Shown here: in pieces, positions 8,354 to 16,430 of the stretch
Layout: the number at the start of each line of letters is the position of its first letter
How positions within the stretch are numbered: the first letter of the stretch is position 1
NCBI GenBank assembly: GCA_022791775.1
Contig: JAAVZT010000021.1
Location: 1 to 53,173, forward strand
Direction of reading: 5' to 3'
Source: Bacilli bacterium
GTDB lineage: Bacteria > Bacillota_I > Bacilli_A > RF39 > UBA660
DNA length: 53,173 nt
Position numbers and translations under genes: made by a program
Notes under the pieces: generated by a model
Database searches by the model: none
The model's input: only the letters and a program-made list of their open reading frames with translations
What the model was told of the DNA's origin: nothing

Positions 8354-8548
8354 AAAAAAAAATCATGAACAAAAGGACGAGCAAACCCGTGGTACCACCT
8401 TTTTTCATGATTTTCATGCGCTTTTCTTCGTAACGTGAAGTCATCGTTTTAGCTCCAGAACCATCTTCCATATCTCTTTTTATCTATTCTCACCAATTCA
8501 TAGACTCTCTTAAAAAAGACAATATTTCTCTTTCCTTCTTCACTAAAT
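8354..8548 (-). promoter_or_regulatory. T-box leader of metG
   Basis: On the minus strand, AAGGTGGTACCACGGG (8385-8401 region) is the T-box antiterminator core (usual TGGNACCGCG). It is followed by a terminator made of AAAATCATGAA/TTCATGATTTT plus AAAAGG/CCTTTT and a run of T (8354-8414). Upstream lies a Stem I region with AGAGAG and several AUG triplets that could serve as the Met specifier. Uncharged initiator or elongator tRNA-Met would stabilise the antiterminator and allow metG transcription. The 5' end is estimated from the promoter. Confidence 0.9.
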
Positions 8549-8556
8549 TTATCCAA

Positions 8557-8586
8557 ATTCTATCACAATTATTTATGAAATGTCAA
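8557..8586 (-). promoter_or_regulatory. Promoter for T-box/metG
   Basis: TTGACA (8581-8586 on the minus strand), an 18-bp spacer and TAGAAT (8557-8562). The -35 lies inside the 3' end of spoVT. Confidence 0.75.
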
Positions 8587-9100
8587 TTTTATTCGCAATT
8601 AAAGTAGCCAAAAATTTGGCAAATTGTTTCTCTTCTTTCGATAAAGATTGATCCTTAATGAAAATAATAAGACCCAAACAATCCATCGTAGAAATAATCG
8701 GTTGAAAATAAAAATAGCCTTCTATTTCATAATCTCCAATATTCATTTTTTCATACGAAGTTGACTCATATGTCTCTCGATTTTGTATATACTCCATAAA
8801 ACGGTTTTCTATTAATGACTGATCTAAATCTATTTTAATATTGTTAGAAAAAGAAACAATTCGATCCCGATCAGTTATCATAATTCCTAAATCCATAGAA
8901 CTTGGTATTAATTCACATAATTTAGCTGAAAAATCTGCATATTCTAACATTTTAGAATATTTCTTTAAAACAATTTGATCTCCTTCTACAAAGATTTCTA
9001 AATTTTCTCCTTCACGAATTCCTAAGTGTCTCCTTATTTCTTTTGGGATTACAATTCTCCCTAATTCGTCAATTCTTCGAATAACTCCAGTTGACTTCAA
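8573..9100 (-). CDS. spoVT: Stage V sporulation protein T (AbrB-GAF regulator)
   Basis: A 175-residue protein with an N-terminal AbrB swapped-hairpin DNA-binding domain (STGVIRRIDELGRIVIPKEI, residues 3-22, then REGENLEIFVEGDQIVLKKY) and a C-terminal GAF-like domain (about 55-175) ending in FAKFLATLIANKI. SpoVT is a late forespore regulator that tunes sigma-G genes. Its length (178 in B. subtilis) and place next to mfd and metG agree. The apparent start is TTG, with GGAGTGA at good spacing. The second domain separates it from plain AbrB. Confidence 0.93.
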   Translation of the reverse strand: MKSTGVIRRIDELGRIVIPKEIRRHLGIREGENLEIFVEGDQIVLKKYSKMLEYADFSAKLCELIPSSMDLGIMITDRDRIVSFSNNIKIDLDQSLIENRFMEYIQNRETYESTSYEKMNIGDYEIEGYFYFQPIISTMDCLGLIIFIKDQSLSKEEKQFAKFLATLIANKIDIS

Positions 9101-9154
9101 ATTTGTTCACTCCAATCTATATATATTCTTGGAATAAACAAAATATTTTATACT

Positions 9155-12100
9155 TTAATTATTGAAAAAAGGTAAAATATCTTGCAAAATTTTATCCATC
9201 AAAGGTACTACATAATAAACAAAATGTTTTTCTAAACCTTTTAATGATAATTGAATGATGATACGTTTATTAAGGTATTTTAACTGAAACTTAGGATTAA
9301 TATTATATACCTCTAAAAATAATTTATCGCCTTTTAACATCGAACTAATTTCTTCAGGAATTTCAATTGTAATTTCACGATCACTTTGAACAACTTTAGT
9401 AATATTTAATCGATTCGCTAATTTTTCAAACCATTCTTCATACATATATACTTCGATAGAATTACTAATTTTACCAAATCTATCTTCTAATTCAGTTTTG
9501 ACTTCTAATAATTTATCATAACTATCTATTTCATTAATCTTTTGATGAATTTCAATTTTTAAATCTTCATCAGAAACATAATTATCACTAATATGAGTTT
9601 CAACATTAAGCAGTGATTTTGTATCTTCTTCTTCTAATACTTCTTCTCCTCGAAGACGCATCATTTCTTCTTCCACCATTTTCATGTATAAGGAGATACC
9701 TACAGTATCAACAAATCCTGCTTGTTCACTTCCTAGTAAATCTCCAGCTCCACGAATAGATAAATCGCGCATTGCAATTCGGTAACCACTACCTAATTCA
9801 GTAAATTCTTTAATTGCTTGCAAACGTTTTACTGCTATTTCATTTAAAATTCGAGACGGATTATACATCAAATAAGCATAAGCTATTTTATTGCTTCGTC
9901 CTACCCGACCACGTAACTGATAAAGTTGACTTAAACCAAAATGATCTGCATCATATATAATAAGCGTGTTCGCATTTGGAATGTCAATTCCTGTTTCAAT
10001 AATCGTTGTACAAAGTAAAATATCAAATTCATAATTAACAAATGATGTCATAATATCTTCTAATTCTTTTTTTGTCATACGTCCATGTGCAAAAGTAATT
10101 CTTGCTTCTGGAACTAATTTTTGTAATTCTGCCATTTTTTTATCAATAGAAGAAATTTGATTATAAAGGATAAAGATTTGTCCTTGACGAGATAATTCTT
10201 TATAAATGGCATCTTTAATAAGCAAAAAATTTTCTTCAATCACATAAGTTTGAACTGGATAACGATTGACTGGAGCAGTATCAATAATAGATAAATCACG
10301 TAAACCACTTAGAGCCATTTTTAAAGTTCGCGGTATAGGAGTAGCTGAAAGAGTTAAAACATTAACATCATTTTTAAACTTCTTAATCTTTTCTTTATGC
10401 GTAACTCCAAAACGTTGTTCTTCATCAACAATTAATAAACCTAATTTTTGAAATTGTACATCTTCACTCAATAAGCGATGAGTACCAAATACCAAATCAA
10501 TTTTACCTGTTTTTAAATCATTTAATATTCGTTTTGTTTCTTTAACAGTTGTAAAGCGATTTAACAAAGCAATTTCAAGAGGATATTCAGAAAAACGAGC
10601 TGAAGCGGATTCATATTGCTGTTTACTTAAGATTGTTGTAGGACACAAATAAAACACTTGCTTATTATTTAAAATAGCTTTAAAAATAGCTCGAAAAGCA
10701 ACTTCTGTCTTTCCGAATCCCACATCTCCACATAAAAGACGATCCATTGGTACAGGATTTTTTAAATCTCTATCAATATCCTGAATGGCTCTTTCTTGAT
10801 CACGAGTTAACATATAAGGAAAATAGGAAGCAAAAACAGCCTCTTCTTCATAATCCATATATATTTCTCCTTGAATTTGATTTCGCGCAGCATAAAGTCG
10901 AATGAGTTCATCAGAAATATCATGTATTCTTTTTTGAATGGCACGCTTTTTATTTACCCAACTAGGAGAATTTAATTTATTGACCTGAGGTTTCATACCA
11001 TCTTTATCCGTATATTTATATATGGTTGAAATTTTTTCAACTGGAATATATACTTTGTCGTTGCCAAAATAATTTATTTGAATATAATCCTTTTTAACTC
11101 CATATTGTGTCAAAGTTACTACCCCAAAATAGATACCAATTCCATGCATTCGATGAACAACATAATCTCCAGTTTTTAAAGAATCCAATGTATTAATTTT
11201 ACGACCAATTCGATAATTATTTTTATAATGAATCGTAGTATTCTGTACTTTTTCAATATCAAATTCAGAAATCACAACAAAATCTTGAATTTCAAATCCA
11301 TGATTCATTTTCATTTTCCATATATGTATTACGTTAGTATAAATTTTGTTTTGTTGATAAGTAATTTCACATTGAGAAAAAAGATTTGAAATATGCTTTA
11401 TTTGGCTTTCTTTCGATAAACAAAAGATAATTTTTTTCTTCAAATGAAGCTTTTGCAATACATATTCTTTTAATAAATCAAAATTACCATTAAAATTTTC
11501 AATTTCTTTTGAATCATAATGATATAGATTATCTTTTTTTTGCTCTTGTAATACCGCATTTAAATATATTTCGTAATCGGGACTTATTTCATCAAAAGAA
11601 AACATATATTTCTTGCCATGTTCTTCTTTCGAAATTTGAAATTGCAAAATTTCTTCTTCTAATTTCATTGCACTGATCTTTATTTGTTGATAATCCTTAT
11701 AAATTACGACTGGTTTATCTAAATAATCAATCAAATTACTTTTTGAATCTGTATTCATCTCCTGATAAGGATGTATGATTATTTCATTCAAAACCTCTAA
11801 TGACGTTTGGGATGACTCATCAAATCGACGAATTGATTCAATCTCATCTCCAAAAAATTCAATTCTAATCGGGTGTTCTTCATAAATAGGAAACAAATCA
11901 ACAACAAATCCTCGGATCGCAATTTCTCCAGTAGAAGTTACTAAAGATTCTTGTTTATAACCATATTGTAATAATAAATCATGTAATTTATCTCTCGAAA
12001 AAGTCGTTCCAACAGACAATCCTAGTTGAAAAAGCGACTTTTTTGATAAATCTGGCAAAAAACGAAGATAACCAGTTAAATTAGTTATGATTATCCAATG

Positions 12101-12385
12101 CTCATGTTTTATCTTTTCTAAAGTTTCTAAACGTTTCATTTGAAGTTCAGGAGAAACAGCAACAGCAACTGATGTCAAAAAGTCATCCATTGGAAATAAT
12201 AAAACATGATCTGTATATGTTTCTAAGGAATTATAAATTTGATTTGTTTCATATAAACTACTTGTAACTACTAAAATATTCTTTTGAAAATGTTGATATG
12301 CTTCATAAATATAAAAAATATTTAACTCACTAGTTAAACCTTGAATAATACAATTTTTATCAAAAGAAAAAAGACTGTTTAACAT
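9155..12385 (-). CDS. mfd: Transcription-repair coupling factor Mfd
   Basis: A 1076-residue SF2 translocase that removes RNA polymerase stalled at DNA damage and recruits UvrABC. In order: UvrB-like N-terminal domain, RNAP-interacting domain (GDYVVHRMHGIGIYFG, about 415-430), helicase motifs with Walker A GDVGFGKTEVA, DEEQRFG (Walker B), TLSATPIPRTL, then LRGRVGRS (motif VI) and a C-terminal D7 domain. Gene order pth-mfd-spoVT is as in B. subtilis. Confidence 0.97.
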   Translation of the reverse strand: MLNSLFSFDKNCIIQGLTSELNIFYIYEAYQHFQKNILVVTSSLYETNQIYNSLETYTDHVLLFPMDDFLTSVAVAVSPELQMKRLETLEKIKHEHWIIITNLTGYLRFLPDLSKKSLFQLGLSVGTTFSRDKLHDLLLQYGYKQESLVTSTGEIAIRGFVVDLFPIYEEHPIRIEFFGDEIESIRRFDESSQTSLEVLNEIIIHPYQEMNTDSKSNLIDYLDKPVVIYKDYQQIKISAMKLEEEILQFQISKEEHGKKYMFSFDEISPDYEIYLNAVLQEQKKDNLYHYDSKEIENFNGNFDLLKEYVLQKLHLKKKIIFCLSKESQIKHISNLFSQCEITYQQNKIYTNVIHIWKMKMNHGFEIQDFVVISEFDIEKVQNTTIHYKNNYRIGRKINTLDSLKTGDYVVHRMHGIGIYFGVVTLTQYGVKKDYIQINYFGNDKVYIPVEKISTIYKYTDKDGMKPQVNKLNSPSWVNKKRAIQKRIHDISDELIRLYAARNQIQGEIYMDYEEEAVFASYFPYMLTRDQERAIQDIDRDLKNPVPMDRLLCGDVGFGKTEVAFRAIFKAILNNKQVFYLCPTTILSKQQYESASARFSEYPLEIALLNRFTTVKETKRILNDLKTGKIDLVFGTHRLLSEDVQFQKLGLLIVDEEQRFGVTHKEKIKKFKNDVNVLTLSATPIPRTLKMALSGLRDLSIIDTAPVNRYPVQTYVIEENFLLIKDAIYKELSRQGQIFILYNQISSIDKKMAELQKLVPEARITFAHGRMTKKELEDIMTSFVNYEFDILLCTTIIETGIDIPNANTLIIYDADHFGLSQLYQLRGRVGRSNKIAYAYLMYNPSRILNEIAVKRLQAIKEFTELGSGYRIAMRDLSIRGAGDLLGSEQAGFVDTVGISLYMKMVEEEMMRLRGEEVLEEEDTKSLLNVETHISDNYVSDEDLKIEIHQKINEIDSYDKLLEVKTELEDRFGKISNSIEVYMYEEWFEKLANRLNITKVVQSDREITIEIPEEISSMLKGDKLFLEVYNINPKFQLKYLNKRIIIQLSLKGLEKHFVYYVVPLMDKILQDILPFFNN

Positions 12386-12396
12386 AGAAACTCTCC

Positions 12397-12945
12397 TTAA
12401 TGATTATAATCATTCATTGTTTGATCAATACCTTTTAAAATAAACGACTCAATTATTTTAAAGAAAACATCATATTGAGAAGATAATTGATCCGATTCTA
12501 TTTTAGAAAATTTGCCTAATACAAAATTGATAACATCATCCTTTTTAGTAGTTTGAATACCAATTTTTAATCGAGAAAATTGATTAGAATTTAGAGCTGA
12601 TATAATCGATTTAATCCCATTATGACCACCATGAGAACTATTCTTTTTTAAACGATATTTTCCAAAAGAAATGTCTAAATCGTCTTGAATTACTAAAATA
12701 TCTTGAATTTCTATATTATAAAACTTTACCGCTTTAACCACCGAATTACCTGACAAATTCATATATGTTAATGGTTTTAAAAAAAGAACTTTTTCTTGAT
12801 CAATCGTAATAATTTGATAAACCCCATCAAATTTCTTTTTCCAATCTTTGGAATTAAGATAATGATCCAAAACCATAAAACCAATATTATGACGTGTATT
12901 GTCATATTCACATCCTGGATTCCCCAAACCTACAATTAATTTCAT
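12397..12945 (-). CDS. pth: Peptidyl-tRNA hydrolase
   Basis: Releases tRNA from peptidyl-tRNA dropped by ribosomes. It has GLGNPGCEYDNTRHNIGF with the catalytic His20 region, the substrate-binding PLTYMNLSG, the D95 region IQDDLDI, and SSHGGHNGIKSI. Length 182 is normal. It sits just upstream of mfd with an 11-nt gap and has a GAGGTGG site. Confidence 0.97.
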   Translation of the reverse strand: MKLIVGLGNPGCEYDNTRHNIGFMVLDHYLNSKDWKKKFDGVYQIITIDQEKVLFLKPLTYMNLSGNSVVKAVKFYNIEIQDILVIQDDLDISFGKYRLKKNSSHGGHNGIKSIISALNSNQFSRLKIGIQTTKKDDVINFVLGKFSKIESDQLSSQYDVFFKIIESFILKGIDQTMNDYNH

Positions 12946-12954
12946 TTTTCCACC

Positions 12955-13662
12955 TCATTCAAACAAATTTTGATAAGTTTTCAGCTGATTCAAATAAATG
13001 GGAGAGTAAACCTTTAATCCCATTTTAGCATTTTTAACAGCTCGAAAAAGGATTAAAAATGATTCTTTATTGGGATTCGGATAGACAAAATACAACTCTT
13101 TCATACCAAATCCATAACGATTTAACAATATCATAATTTCTTGTAATCGAGACGGAATATGTACCATATATAGACTTCCCTTTAATTTTAAACACTTTGA
13201 CGATAAATCAATAATTTCTTCTAAAGTAATCTTTACTTCATGCCGAGCTATTTGTTTCAAAGGCTGTGAATTTATAAAATCTAGATGATGAACTTTAAAA
13301 TACGGAGGGTTACAAGTAATAATATCAAAATTATTTCCCGGGAAATAGAGATTCCAATTCTTGATATCATCGTGATAAATGTTAATTTGCTCTTCTTTCT
13401 GGTTATATTTAACAGATTCTCTTGCTAATTGATATATTTCATTTTGAATTTCGAACCCTACAATGGGAAGGTGAGTTTTTGTTGATAATATTAAAGGAAC
13501 TACCGCATTTCCTGTACATAAATCCAATATATTTTGAGTATTTTTGCAAACATGTACCATTTCTGCCAATAAAATGGAATCAAGAGAAAACTTAAATCCT
13601 TCTTCGTATTGATATATTTTCATTCCAAAATAATCATATAAATCATTTAATACTTTCTTCAT
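12955..13662 (-). CDS. TrmN6-like tRNA adenine N6-methyltransferase (YabB family)
   Basis: A 235-residue SAM-dependent methyltransferase. It shows the SAM motif ILDLCTGNAVVPLIL (about residues 45-59) and the N6-adenine catalytic NPPYF (about 116-120). The family methylates A37 of tRNA1-Val in Escherichia coli, and Bacillus has the homologue yabB close to yaaT. Its ATG lies inside the end of ricT (20-nt overlap). A perfect Noc-type palindrome is embedded in it at codons reading FPGN (13333-13346). Confidence 0.85.
   Translation of the reverse strand: MKKVLNDLYDYFGMKIYQYEEGFKFSLDSILLAEMVHVCKNTQNILDLCTGNAVVPLILSTKTHLPIVGFEIQNEIYQLARESVKYNQKEEQINIYHDDIKNWNLYFPGNNFDIITCNPPYFKVHHLDFINSQPLKQIARHEVKITLEEIIDLSSKCLKLKGSLYMVHIPSRLQEIMILLNRYGFGMKELYFVYPNPNKESFLILFRAVKNAKMGLKVYSPIYLNQLKTYQNLFE
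13333..13346. other. Noc-binding site (NBS), perfect
   Basis: The 14-bp palindrome ATTTCCCGGGAAAT, identical to the Bacillus Noc consensus, lies inside the trmN6-like gene. A Noc-type protein is encoded at 34.9 kb. Confidence 0.75.
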
Positions 13663-14434
13663 CTATTTTAATTTCCTTATATTCACCATTTACCATAACA
13701 ATAAATTTACGATTTAAAACATCAACTTGAGAAACAATACCTTCACCAAATGATGTCATCACTTTTTCCCCTATAGATGGCATTCCTTTTTGGCATCTTG
13801 AATATTCAGCATCTTCGTAAGTAAAACAACATAATAATCTACCGCAACTTCCATTTATTTTAGAAGGATTTAAAGCAATATTTTGATTCTTAGCCATATT
13901 CATTGAAACAGACTCCAAATGTGTTAAAAAACTACTGCAACACAGTTCTCTACCACAAGGACCTATTCCACCAACTTGAGAAGCTTTATCTCTTGCACCA
14001 ACTTGACGTAACTCTATTCTCGTACGATAAATTGCCGCTAATTTTTTAGCTAACTCTCGAAAATCAATACGATCATCAGCATAAAATGATAATAATAATT
14101 GTTTTCGATCAAAAGTAAATTCAGCAGATATAAAATTCATTTCTAACTTTAAATCTTGAGCTAATTTTCTTGCTTGCTCTAAAGCTAATTTAGCATCTTT
14201 TAAATTCTTTAAATATTGATCATAATCTTGTTTCGTACTAATTCGAACTATATTTTTAATATTTTCCTTAAATTTTTCTGACATTTCTGAATTGGCGATT
14301 GAAATTACTTTTCCAAACTGTAAGCCTTTTTCAGTTTCTACTATTACAGTGACATTTAACGCAATTTTTAATTGATTACCGTTAAAATAATATATTTTCC
14401 CTCGCTCTTTTAATTGAACACCATATATATTCAT
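13643..14434 (-). CDS. ricT: Regulatory iron-sulfur protein RicT (YaaT, PSP1 domain)
   Basis: A 263-residue PSP1-domain protein. The domain holds the two cysteine clusters GPCGRELCCSSFL and GSCGRLLCCF. In B. subtilis RicT works with RicA and RicF as an Fe-S complex that promotes mRNA maturation by RNase Y and affects sporulation, competence and biofilm. It lies between holB and the trmN6-like gene as in Bacillus (holB-yaaT-yabA-yabB), but yabA (initiation regulator) is absent. Confidence 0.93.
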   Translation of the reverse strand: MNIYGVQLKERGKIYYFNGNQLKIALNVTVIVETEKGLQFGKVISIANSEMSEKFKENIKNIVRISTKQDYDQYLKNLKDAKLALEQARKLAQDLKLEMNFISAEFTFDRKQLLLSFYADDRIDFRELAKKLAAIYRTRIELRQVGARDKASQVGGIGPCGRELCCSSFLTHLESVSMNMAKNQNIALNPSKINGSCGRLLCCFTYEDAEYSRCQKGMPSIGEKVMTSFGEGIVSQVDVLNRKFIVMVNGEYKEIKIDEESIK

Positions 14435-14436
14435 AT

Positions 14437-15264
14437 TTACCTCGTTTCTAGGACAAATCGATCTAGTAACAAATTTAAATTTACATTATAATTTAACTCT
14501 TTCTCTAATAACTGAACTAATTGTATTTGTTCTAAAAGAAGATCAGAAGATTTTTTAAATAAAAAATTTAGTTCTGAATATAAATTATTATCTTGTTCAT
14601 AAAATTGACTTTTATAAAAATAATAATAAATTTCTATCATTTTTTGAAATACTTTTTGACATAATTCTTTAGAAAAATCATTGGTTAAAATTGACTTATT
14701 GAATAATAATGCCATTTCTTTTGAAAGGTGTACCTCGCTAATAAGTTGAATCGCGATTTGGTTCACTTCTTCATTAGAATCTTTTTCATCATATAATTGA
14801 ACTAAAATTTGACACCTACTTTTAATTGTCTCAATTATATTCTCTTTATTATTTGTAATAAAGAATCCTAATATACCATTTTCTGGTTCTTCTAAAAACT
14901 TTAAAATTGTATTTGAGGAGGATGCATTTAAACGTTCTGAGGCCATAAAAATATACATATTGTATTTAGAATAAATCGGGATTGTACTAAATTTTTTCTT
15001 TAAATCTAAAACCTGCTCCTTGCGTATATTTTGACCATCAGGTCGAACTATTATCAAACTAGGAAGATTCTCAAGTTCAATTAAATGACATAAATTACAT
15101 TTAAAGCAATCTTGTACATATTCTTGCTCACAATTTATTTCACATAATATTTTCTTTAAGTCTTTTAAACATTGTTCCTGATTATTTGTTTCAATCAAAA
15201 AAGCATGAGAAAGACGCTCCTCACGATAGCTAGTTAAAATACACTCTAATTGTTGATTATCCAT
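14437..15264 (-). CDS. holB: DNA polymerase III delta-prime subunit
   Basis: A 275-residue clamp-loader subunit without Walker A, as expected for delta-prime. It has the typical SHAFLIE start segment (where ATPases have GPxGxGK), a zinc-binding cysteine group (C...CFKCNLC, about residues 40-60), RPDGQNIRKEQV, and SSNTILKFLEEPENG followed by the sensor segment TIKSRCQ. The start is placed at the ATG at 15264, 5 nt after GGTGG; an in-frame GTG at 15273 is less likely. Together with DnaX it loads the beta clamp. Confidence 0.92.
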   Translation of the reverse strand: MDNQQLECILTSYREERLSHAFLIETNNQEQCLKDLKKILCEINCEQEYVQDCFKCNLCHLIELENLPSLIIVRPDGQNIRKEQVLDLKKKFSTIPIYSKYNMYIFMASERLNASSSNTILKFLEEPENGILGFFITNNKENIIETIKSRCQILVQLYDEKDSNEEVNQIAIQLISEVHLSKEMALLFNKSILTNDFSKELCQKVFQKMIEIYYYFYKSQFYEQDNNLYSELNFLFKKSSDLLLEQIQLVQLLEKELNYNVNLNLLLDRFVLETR

Positions 15265-15278
15265 TACTACCACCTATA

Positions 15279-15467
15279 TTACTTTAAAATAAAAAACATT
15301 GCTATTAACGATAATAAACCTGGTACTCCTAAACAACTAACGGTTCCTAAAGTAATTACATTTATCGGAATAAAGATATTAATAGATGAAACTAATAAAT
15401 TAAATCCATATAAAATTAAAAAGGCAATTACAATTTTTCGTCCTGCATTTATTATCTTCTTTATCAT
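15279..15467 (-). CDS. bofA: Pro-sigma-K processing inhibitor BofA
   Basis: A 62-residue membrane protein with two hydrophobic segments (about residues 10-32 and 45-61) separated by the conserved INIFIPINVITLGTVSCLG loop. BofA, with SpoIVFA, holds back the SpoIVFB protease until the forespore signals, delaying sigma-K activation. Its place just downstream of recR matches B. subtilis (recR-yaaL-bofA). Short length makes this a family call by pattern and context. Confidence 0.85.
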   Translation of the reverse strand: MIKKIINAGRKIVIAFLILYGFNLLVSSINIFIPINVITLGTVSCLGVPGLLSLIAMFFILK

Positions 15468-15506
15468 ATAAATCCCTCAAAAATATATATGATATAAAAG
15501 AAAAAT

Positions 15507-16109
15507 TTATTCGGATATTTGTTTTCGATCACTCAGAGCATGTGAAAGAGTTACAGTATCGATATAATCTATTTCTGCTCCCATTGGAAGCCCATATGAT
15601 AATCTAGAAATTACAACATTTTTTCCTTCAAAAATTTTTTTAATATATAAAGTCGTTGTTTCACCCTCTATAGAAGATTTTAATGCTAATATTAATTCTG
15701 ATTGTTCTAACTTTTCAATTCGCTTCACTAAACATGCTAAATTAATATCATCAGCACCTATATTATCCATTGGAGAAATTAATCCATTTAAAACATGATA
15801 AACTCCCCGATAATTACCTACCTTTTCAAAAGAAAACACATTTTTATAATCTTCTACTACACAAATCAAGTTCTGTTCTCGTTGATCATTTGAACAAATA
15901 TAACAAACATCACGCTCCGTCAAATGACCGCAAATAGAACAAGGATGTAACTGTTGACGAGCTAACTTTATATTCTCAGAAAAATCTAAAATCTCACTTT
16001 CTTTCATATCTAAAGTAGCAAGGGCTAAACGCTCAGCACTTTTTTCTCCAATTCCTGGCAATTTTTTATAAAATTCCATAATTTTTTCAAATTTTTCAGG
16101 ATAAATCAT
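15507..16109 (-). CDS. recR: Recombination mediator RecR
   Basis: Acts with RecO (and RecF) to load RecA on gapped DNA. A 200-residue protein with a helix-hairpin-helix (KLPGIGEKSAERLAL), a C4 zinc finger (CSICGHLTERDVCYIC), a Toprim domain beginning ICVVEDYKN, and the C-terminal LPMGAEIDYIDTVTLSHAL. It directly follows ybaB and dnaX, the classic dnaX-ybaB-recR operon. Confidence 0.97.
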   Translation of the reverse strand: MIYPEKFEKIMEFYKKLPGIGEKSAERLALATLDMKESEILDFSENIKLARQQLHPCSICGHLTERDVCYICSNDQREQNLICVVEDYKNVFSFEKVGNYRGVYHVLNGLISPMDNIGADDINLACLVKRIEKLEQSELILALKSSIEGETTTLYIKKIFEGKNVVISRLSYGLPMGAEIDYIDTVTLSHALSDRKQISE

Positions 16110-16110
16110 C

Positions 16111-16410
16111 TTACATCAAACCATCAAGCATACCAGCATAAGAGCCCATTTTATCTTGAAATGCTTTATCTATTTTTTGCATAGAATCTTTTACAGCTAA
16201 TAAAAACATATCTTCTAACATTTCCTTATCATCTTGAGTAATATTCCCTTCAAAAAGAATTTTAACACTTTGAATCTCACGACTCCCATTAAATACTACT
16301 TCTACCCAGTCAGATTTCCCGGGAAATAATTCTTTATTTAATTCATCTTTCTTTTTTTGTAAATCTCTTTGCATTTTTTGCGCTTGTGCCATAATACTTT
16401 GCATATTCAT
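16111..16410 (-). CDS. ybaB: YbaB/EbfC nucleoid-associated protein
   Basis: A 99-residue tweezer-like dimeric DNA-binding protein: N-terminal helix MQSIMAQAQKMQRDLQKK, a strand pair, and a C-terminal helix ending KMGSYAGMLDGLM. It is located between dnaX and recR as in nearly all bacteria. A perfect Noc-type palindrome lies inside (16314-16327). Confidence 0.95.
   Translation of the reverse strand: MNMQSIMAQAQKMQRDLQKKKDELNKELFPGKSDWVEVVFNGSREIQSVKILFEGNITQDDKEMLEDMFLLAVKDSMQKIDKAFQDKMGSYAGMLDGLM
16314..16327. other. Noc-binding site (NBS), perfect
   Basis: A second exact ATTTCCCGGGAAAT palindrome, inside ybaB, about 3 kb from the first. Confidence 0.75.
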
Positions 16411-16430
16411 TTTTTGTTCCTTCTTTCTAA

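Noticed and set aside
8337-8471. N-terminal extension of metG
   Set aside because: It runs through the T-box antiterminator and terminator; the ATG at 8336 has a good ribosome-binding site.
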